From the NCBI GenBank assembly GCA_031265635.1, contig JAISCK010000076.1, positions 1 to 11,810 of the forward strand: a stretch of DNA of 11,810 nt, read 5' to 3'. Shown piece after piece: positions 6,751 through 11,810 of this stretch. This stretch comes from Spirochaetaceae bacterium (GTDB taxonomy: Bacteria > Spirochaetota > Spirochaetia > Treponematales > Breznakiellaceae). A model generated the notes under the pieces. That model was not told where the DNA came from. It was given only the letters and a program-made list of their open reading frames with translations, and searched no databases. Numbering within the stretch: the stretch's first letter is position 1; each line of letters starts with the position of its first letter. The position numbers and the translations under genes are program-made.

Positions 6751-6763
6751 GTAGGTTACAATA
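6747..6763. promoter_or_regulatory. Palindrome over -10 and start site, candidate operator
   Basis: TAcTGTA-GGT-TACAaTA is a 17-bp imperfect palindrome with a perfect TGTA/TACA core. It overlaps the -10 hexamer and the predicted transcription start, where repressor binding would block RNA polymerase. It lacks the central CG of classic LacI-family operators, so assigning it to the nearby LacI-type gene is uncertain. Confidence 0.35.
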
Positions 6764-6778
6764 AATTGAAGGAGTATT

Positions 6779-7840
6779 ATGATGAACCGAAAAATCCGGT
6801 GTGTTGTGTTTCTTGTTCCCCTGTGCCTGGCTGTCCTGGCATGCGGCTCAAAGTCTTCGTCTTCCTCACGGGAAGCTTCGCCTGCGTACAATCAGTTGAC
6901 TGTATACACGGCCCTGCCCGACCAGGAAATTCCCACTTATTTTAATGCCTTTGAAAAGGAAACCGGCATACATATCAATTATGTACGCCTTTCCGCGGGC
7001 GAGATGGCGGCCCGTATCGCGGTCGAAAAGAACAACCCCCAGGCGTCGGTCATGCACGGCGGTTCCAGCGATACCTATGTGGCCGCCAACAAGGACGGCC
7101 TTCTTGTACCGTACCAGTCCCCGGAACTGTCAAATATTCCCGCCCAGTACCGTGATTCCGACGGGGTATGGAATCCCATTTATGTAGGCGCCATTGCCTT
7201 TGCCTGCAATACCGAGTGGTTCAAAGAGAACAACATGGCCCTTCCCGCCTCATGGGCCGATCTTATCAAGCCCCAGTTCAAGGGACAGGTCTCCATGGCC
7301 CATCCTGCCACCTCGGGTACTTCCTATACCATACTTGCCACGCTGGTACAGCTTTTCGGCGAGGATGAGGCTTTCAGTTATCTCAGGCAGCTTAACGCCA
7401 ATGTCCGCCAGTATACCAAGGCCGGCGCGGCGCCTCCCCAGGAAGTAGCCCTCGGCGAAGCCGCCATAGCGATCACCTTCTCCCATGACGGCCTGAAACC
7501 CAAGACAGAAGGCTACCCTGTGGAACTGGTATTCCCTTCCGAGGGAACAGGCTATGAGGTAGGCGCCGCCGCTCTTATCAAGGGCGGTTTTGAGAGGGAA
7601 CAGGAGAACGCCAGGCGTTTTATTGACTGGTCCATGAGCGTCCGCTGCCAGGAACTCTATATTGATTCGGGAAGCAACAGGCTGCCGGTCAATACCAGGG
7701 CCAGGTATACTCCCGGTCTTGTCAGTCTCGACAACCTGCCCATCATCAATTATGACGCGGTATGGGCCGGAGAGAACAAAAGGGCCTTTGTGGAAAAATT
7801 TGACGCGCAGATAAGGGATCAGTCGGACCTTAAGCAGTAA
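6779..7840 (+). CDS. ABC importer solute-binding lipoprotein, AfuA/FbpA family; hexose-phosphate-like ligand site
   Basis: The protein has 353 residues. A lipoprotein signal (Lys/Arg, hydrophobic stretch 8-21, Cys22 after VLA, then a Ser-rich linker) predicts membrane anchoring on the periplasmic side. The rest is a type II periplasmic-binding fold: LTVYTALPDQEI at 40-51, a GGSSDTY segment (94-100), IYVGAIAFACN (134-144), HPATSGTSYT (175-184) and QYTKAG (211-216). The family is usually labelled Fe(3+)-binding, but the paired tyrosines that hold iron in FbpA are absent. Instead there is H236-D237 with E260 23 residues later. As I recall, AfuA of Actinobacillus, a glucose-6-/fructose-6-phosphate binder, uses His205, Asp206 and Glu229, the same spacing. 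A phosphorylated sugar or similar anion is inferred; phosphonate or other ligands remain possible. AAGGAG precedes the ATG by 4 nt; the next ATG (6782) has a better 7-nt spacing. Confidence 0.88.
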   Translation: MMNRKIRCVVFLVPLCLAVLACGSKSSSSSREASPAYNQLTVYTALPDQEIPTYFNAFEKETGIHINYVRLSAGEMAARIAVEKNNPQASVMHGGSSDTYVAANKDGLLVPYQSPELSNIPAQYRDSDGVWNPIYVGAIAFACNTEWFKENNMALPASWADLIKPQFKGQVSMAHPATSGTSYTILATLVQLFGEDEAFSYLRQLNANVRQYTKAGAAPPQEVALGEAAIAITFSHDGLKPKTEGYPVELVFPSEGTGYEVGAAALIKGGFEREQENARRFIDWSMSVRCQELYIDSGSNRLPVNTRARYTPGLVSLDNLPIINYDAVWAGENKRAFVEKFDAQIRDQSDLKQ

Positions 7841-7867
7841 GTATGAAGTTTTAAGGAGGCATCGATA

Positions 7868-9646
7868 ATGGCAGACACAGCGGCTGGAAAGGCCCAGGGC
7901 AAAAAACTTACCTATCTGTCAGGCCGCAATGATATGACCATGCTGCTCCGTCAGCCGCTGCTGTTCGCGACCATTGTTATTGTCTTTGTCATGCTCCTGA
8001 TCTTTGTCGTGCTGCCCATTTTTAATGTATTCAGAATGGGCAGCACGGACAGGGAAGGACATTTTTCTCTCGGCAATCTTGTCAGTATCCTGGCGTCCTC
8101 TTCGGAACGGGAAACCTTTTTTAACAGTATGAAGCTGGGCGTCATAGTCGCGGTACTCGCCACGCTTTTGGGCTACCTCTTCGCCTTTGCCATAACCAGG
8201 ACGGAGATGCGGGGCAAGCGTTTTTTCAAAGCCATCGCCACCCTGCCGATTATATCGCCGCCCTTTATTCTTTCCCTTTCCATTATTTTCCTTTTCGGAC
8301 GCCAGGGACTTATCACCAGGGGGCTTTTGGGAATCAGGAATTTTGACGTTTACGGGATGCACAGCCTCATCGTGGTGCAGTCCCTTTCGTTTTTTCCCGT
8401 GGCCTATCTTACCCTGAGCGGCATCCTGGGATCCATTGACGATTCGGTGGAGGACGCCGCGTACAGCCTGGGGGCTACGCGGGGGCATATATTCAGGACC
8501 GTTACGCTGCCCCTGTCCCTGCCCGGCATCATCAGCGCCATGCTCCTGGTGTTTATTCAATCTATGGAGGACTTTTCCAATCCCGCGGTTATCGCCGGCA
8601 GTTTTTCCACCCTGTCGGTGGAAGCGTACCGCATCATTACCGGGATGTATGACCTGCACCGGGGCTCCATGATGGCCATTGTCCTCCTCCTCCCCACGGT
8701 GATAGCCTATCTTTTGCAGAAATACTGGCTGCGCAAAAAGAGCTTTGTTACCGTTACCGGCAAACCCACCCAGAAACGGCGCAAGCTCCACGAAAAGCAC
8801 ATTATCTATCCCCTGTTTGCCGCCTGTGTCCTGGTCGCGGCCTTTGTCATCCTCCTCTACGGAACAGCCCTGATGGGCGCCGTAGTGAGAACCTGGGGCA
8901 TTAATTACGAACTTACCCTGAGCCACTTTGCCTTTGTGTTTTCCATGGGAGGAGACGCCCTGTGGAATTCAATACAGCTTGCCGTATACGCGGCGCCTGT
9001 GGGGGGCCTTTTGGGCATGCTCATAGCCTACCTCACCGTCAGGGTGCGTTTCCCGGGGAGGCGGGCCATGGAAGTCATTTCCCTGCTTACCTTTGCCATA
9101 CCGGGCACAGTACTCGGCATAGGCTATGTGAGTTCTTTTAACCAGCTTCCCCTGCTCTTTACCGGAACGGCCTTTATACTGGTGGCGGCCTTTGTGTTCC
9201 GCAACATGCCCGTCGCCATAGAATCGGGGACCACGACGCTGCTTCAGATAGACAAGTCCATAGAGGAAGCGTCTTCCATTTCCGGCGCGAGCAGCGGCTA
9301 TTCGTTCAGGCATATAACCCTGCCCCTGCTGCGCAACGCCTTTTTCTCCGGCCTTGTCTATGCCTTTGTGCGGGCCATGACCGCGGTAAGCGCCGTCATC
9401 TTTCTTGTGTCCCCCAGGTGGCCGCTGGCCACGAAGATGGTATTCTCCCTTTTCGAGGCGTCCAGGTATTCCGACGCCGCGGCCTATGTTACCATCATGA
9501 TTGCCATTATCCTTGTGGCCATAGGCGTCATCAATCTTTTGGTGAAGATACTTCTCGCCCCAAGGGCCAAGGCCCCGAAGCCCAAAGAAATTCAAAAAGC
9601 CCTAGAGTCTTTCGCGTTAGCCAATGGAGGTTCCCGGCATGAGTGA
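7868..9646 (+). CDS. ABC importer permease, two fused transmembrane domains
   Basis: This 592-residue inner-membrane protein carries both transmembrane domains in one chain, as in FbpB/AfuB-type importers. Domain 1 (about 28-285) has helices near 30-55, 88-110, 125-145, 165-188, 218-232 and 268-284. Domain 2 (about 312-565) repeats the pattern after a basic linker (288-310). Each half has a cytoplasmic EAA coupling loop for the ATPase: E195-D-A-A...G202...LPLSLPG, and E466-E-A...G473...LPLL. The ribosome binding site AAGGAGG lies 8 nt before the ATG, and the gap from the binding-protein gene is 27 nt. It ends by overlapping the ATPase start by 8 nt. The substrate follows from the binding protein, not from this gene. 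Confidence 0.93.
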   Translation: MADTAAGKAQGKKLTYLSGRNDMTMLLRQPLLFATIVIVFVMLLIFVVLPIFNVFRMGSTDREGHFSLGNLVSILASSSERETFFNSMKLGVIVAVLATLLGYLFAFAITRTEMRGKRFFKAIATLPIISPPFILSLSIIFLFGRQGLITRGLLGIRNFDVYGMHSLIVVQSLSFFPVAYLTLSGILGSIDDSVEDAAYSLGATRGHIFRTVTLPLSLPGIISAMLLVFIQSMEDFSNPAVIAGSFSTLSVEAYRIITGMYDLHRGSMMAIVLLLPTVIAYLLQKYWLRKKSFVTVTGKPTQKRRKLHEKHIIYPLFAACVLVAAFVILLYGTALMGAVVRTWGINYELTLSHFAFVFSMGGDALWNSIQLAVYAAPVGGLLGMLIAYLTVRVRFPGRRAMEVISLLTFAIPGTVLGIGYVSSFNQLPLLFTGTAFILVAAFVFRNMPVAIESGTTTLLQIDKSIEEASSISGASSGYSFRHITLPLLRNAFFSGLVYAFVRAMTAVSAVIFLVSPRWPLATKMVFSLFEASRYSDAAAYVTIMIAIILVAIGVINLLVKILLAPRAKAPKPKEIQKALESFALANGGSRHE

Positions 9647-10781
9647 AGATACTTTGAAACCGCATGATACCGAAGCTATGCGCCAGTTCAGCGGAAAAAG
9701 CAGCGGTGTAAGCCTCAAGGACATCACGAAAATTTTCCCCACCCCCGAGGGCAGGGGTGAGACTACGGCGGTAAACCGTATCAGCCTCGACATAGCCGAC
9801 GGAGAACTGGTAACCCTCCTTGGTCCTTCCGGTTGCGGCAAGACCACGACTTTAAGGATGATCTCAGGCTTTGAATATCCCACCGCCGGGCAGATATTCA
9901 TAGGCGGCAAGGATATTGCCAAGGTTCCTCCCAACAAGCGGGGTATATCCATGGTGTTCCAGAGTTACGCCCTGTTCCCCCACATGAGTATCTGGGAGAA
10001 TATAGCCTATGGCCTTAAGGTGCAGAGGCTTTCCAGAGACGAGGTGCTGGCCCGTACCAACAGGGCGGTCCGCCTCATGCAGCTTGACGGCATGGAAAAA
10101 CGCTTCCCGAATCAGCTTTCGGGCGGACAGCAGCAGCGCGTAGCCCTTGCCAGGGCCATAGTCATTGAACCCATGGTGCTGCTCTTTGATGAACCCCTGT
10201 CCAACCTTGACGCCAAACTCAGGGTACACATGAGAGACGAACTGCGGTCCCTGCAAAAAAGACTGGGCATCACGAGCCTTTATGTAACCCATGACCAGGC
10301 CGAAGCCATGGCCATCTCCGACAGGGTAGTGATCATGAAAGACGGGGACCTCATGCAGACAGGAAGCCCCAAGGATATATATGAATACCCCGTCAGTAAA
10401 TTTGTCGCCAATTTTATAGGGACGGCGAATTTCATCAGCGGGACCTATGAAGGCGCTGACAACGGCGTCGCTGTTGTCAGCATAGGCGGAAAGATTTTCA
10501 AGGTTCCCAATCCCGGCAAGGTTTCTGTTGAAAAGGGCAAGGCGTGCTGTCTTGCCTTCAGGCCCGAATCGGTCAAACTCTCAAAGGACAACGAAGGCAT
10601 CCCCGGCACGGTAAAACGGGTTACCTTCTTCGGCTCCAATGTTGAATACGAACTTGACGCCGCTGGAACCACCCTGGTAATCGAAATATACAACCCCCAG
10701 CTCTATGCCAGCTACAGCGAAGGAGAAAAAGTAAACGCCGTTCTTGATATTGAATGTGTGCGGGTGCTGCCTGATGTGTAG
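9639..10781 (+). CDS. ABC importer ATPase with TOBE domain
   Basis: The protein has 380 residues from the ATG at 9639, chosen because GGAGG (9626-9630) lies 8 nt upstream. An in-frame ATG at 9624 has no ribosome binding site and would place the GGAGG inside the gene. Nucleotide-binding motifs in order are Walker A GPSGCGKTT (62-70), Q-loop Gln108 in VFQSYALFPH, signature LSGGQ (160-164), Walker B VLLFDE (180-185), D-loop NLDAK and H-loop His218. Residues from about 235 to 380 form the regulatory extension with a TOBE domain, typical of the MalK/PotA/FbpC class. It overlaps the permease gene by 8 nt and completes the importer. Databases often name such proteins FbpC or spermidine/Fe(3+) ATPases by similarity alone. 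Confidence 0.94.
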   Translation: MSEDTLKPHDTEAMRQFSGKSSGVSLKDITKIFPTPEGRGETTAVNRISLDIADGELVTLLGPSGCGKTTTLRMISGFEYPTAGQIFIGGKDIAKVPPNKRGISMVFQSYALFPHMSIWENIAYGLKVQRLSRDEVLARTNRAVRLMQLDGMEKRFPNQLSGGQQQRVALARAIVIEPMVLLFDEPLSNLDAKLRVHMRDELRSLQKRLGITSLYVTHDQAEAMAISDRVVIMKDGDLMQTGSPKDIYEYPVSKFVANFIGTANFISGTYEGADNGVAVVSIGGKIFKVPNPGKVSVEKGKACCLAFRPESVKLSKDNEGIPGTVKRVTFFGSNVEYELDAAGTTLVIEIYNPQLYASYSEGEKVNAVLDIECVRVLPDV

Positions 10782-10795
10782 GGACGCGGCGGGTG

Positions 10796-11800
10796 TTACG
10801 ATGGCGACCGGAGCCTGGCGGTTGATTCTCTGACTATGAGCCTGTGGGGGATGATCTGTTCCAAATCCCTGCTGTCCTGACCGTTTATAATCCTGTGAAG
10901 GTACAAAGCCGACTGTTCGCCGATTTCCTGTATGGGCTGGCGTATAGTGGTAAGCCGGGGAAAGAGGTAGCTTGAGGTGTCAATGTCGTCGAAGCCTATG
11001 AGCGATATGTCCTGGGGGATGCGGTAGTTTTCATCCTGGAGGGTACGCATGGCTCCCAGGGCGAGTTCATCGCTGCAGGCGAAAACAGCCGAAAAATCCC
11101 GGCTGCGCAGCAGCAGTTCCCGCATGCCGTACATACCCGCTTCCGGGGTATACTGTGGAACATACACCAGGCGGTTTTCGTCACGGGCTATGCCGTGCTC
11201 GGAGAGGGCCTTGAAGTAACCTTCCGCCCGCTTGGCGCCGAACGAAAAACCGTTGCCGCAGATCATGGCAATGCCGCGGTGGCCCAGGCCGATTAAGTGT
11301 TCCATGCCTTCGTAGGCGGCCTGTTTGTCGTCAACCTTAATCGTCGGGATCTTGTTGTAGTTACACATTGTGGAAATTACCGGCAACTTGATGCTCTCAA
11401 GATACTTGTAAAATTCGGGGAGCTTTACTTCGTGGAGCATGATGACGCCGTCAAGTTTTTCTCCCATAAGACGGGTGAGGCACTCTTTTTCGCTGGTCAC
11501 GCCCCATTTGACCAAAAAGAAGATAATGTGATAGCCGAATGACACCAGATGCCGCTCGATGATCGAAAAAAGCTGCCGCTGAAACATGTTAAAGGTATCG
11601 GGGATGACGATGGCTATGGTGAAGCTCCTCTCCATGGCTATGCTGCGGGCCGAGCGGTTCGGAACATAGCCGGTCTGCCTGATAAGTTTGAGTATCTGTT
11701 CACGTTTTTCGGGATTGACATAACGCTTCCCGTTCAGAACCCGTGAAACCATCGAGGAAGAAACACCCGCTTTTTTGGCAATGTCCGTAATGCTGATCAT
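10796..11800 (-). CDS. LacI/GalR-family transcriptional repressor
   Basis: The protein has 334 residues. Residues 3-23 form the LacI-type helix-turn-helix (ITDIAKKAGVSSSMVSRVLNG). A PNRSARSIA hinge (48-55) leads to a periplasmic-binding-like effector domain (about 61-328) with the usual IAIVIPD first strand, RAEGYFKAL (191-199), CSDELALGAM (242-251), IGFDDID (268-274) and LTTIRQP (283-289). Such proteins normally sense a sugar or sugar phosphate and repress uptake or catabolic genes. The hinge has Ile54 where Leu is usual. AGGGA lies 5 nt upstream of the ATG at 11800; the promoter is outside the window. It is convergent with the ABC operon, separated by 14 bp with no visible terminator. Control of that operon is inferred from adjacency. 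Confidence 0.93.
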   Translation of the reverse strand: MISITDIAKKAGVSSSMVSRVLNGKRYVNPEKREQILKLIRQTGYVPNRSARSIAMERSFTIAIVIPDTFNMFQRQLFSIIERHLVSFGYHIIFFLVKWGVTSEKECLTRLMGEKLDGVIMLHEVKLPEFYKYLESIKLPVISTMCNYNKIPTIKVDDKQAAYEGMEHLIGLGHRGIAMICGNGFSFGAKRAEGYFKALSEHGIARDENRLVYVPQYTPEAGMYGMRELLLRSRDFSAVFACSDELALGAMRTLQDENYRIPQDISLIGFDDIDTSSYLFPRLTTIRQPIQEIGEQSALYLHRIINGQDSRDLEQIIPHRLIVRESTARLRSPS

Positions 11801-11810
11801 TGTTATCCCT

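Noticed and set aside
6779..7840. Ferric-ion binding protein (FbpA) assignment
   Set aside because: The consecutive tyrosines that coordinate iron in FbpA are not present at the corresponding position, where TFSHD is found instead.
7919..8926. 335-residue minus-strand open frame
   Set aside because: It is antisense to the permease. The translation is rich in His, Lys, Gly and Gln, as expected from reading membrane-protein codons backwards, and it has no domain.

Overview
The window looks like ordinary chromosomal DNA of a GC-rich, Gram-negative-type bacterium. A spirochaete, perhaps a Treponema-related lineage, fits best. That is inference: the clues are a lipoprotein solute-binding protein, a two-domain fused ABC permease, a mutS2 gene, and a small Cys-rich protein of a type I associate with such genomes. 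There is no 16S or other decisive marker. Coding density is high and no stretch over 300 bp lacks a gene. I see no tRNA, rRNA, IS element or CRISPR array.

Left edge (1-355): a minus-strand gene cut by the window edge encodes the N-terminal 47 residues of a UPF0175-like, antitoxin-type protein. It has a good promoter, and two inverted repeats lie just upstream. Next (356-1588, minus strand) comes a two-gene unit: a Cys/His-fronted pentapeptide-repeat protein, then a metallo-beta-lactamase-fold hydrolase whose start codon directly abuts the previous stop. The hydrolase lacks the usual Asp of the HxHxDH motif.

Housekeeping run (1651-6714, plus strand): a small Cys-rich zinc-ribbon-like protein, glutamate racemase (murI), the ribosome-assembly GTPase rsgA and mutS2 are chained by three consecutive ATGA stop/start overlaps. 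A YihX-like HAD phosphatase follows. The cluster mixes cell-wall precursor supply, 30S maturation and a MutS2/Smr protein.

Transport operon (6779-10781, plus strand): a lipoprotein solute-binding protein, a 592-residue fused permease and an ATPase with a TOBE tail form a complete importer. Automated pipelines would probably call it Fe(3+) uptake. The binding protein lacks the FbpA double tyrosine and instead has a His-Asp...Glu set resembling the hexose-phosphate binder AfuA. A convergent LacI-family repressor (10796-11800, minus strand) and the upstream sugar-phosphatase-like HAD gene support a phosphorylated-sugar or related organic substrate. The operon has its own sigma70-type promoter, with a TGTA-N3-TACA palindrome over the -10 and start region.

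I do not see a wholly new system. The best leads are the probable misannotation of the transporter, the Asp-to-Gly change in the MBL protein, the Cys-rich pentapeptide protein, and three start codons placed 6 nt after a -10-like hexamer, which suggests leaderless mRNAs.
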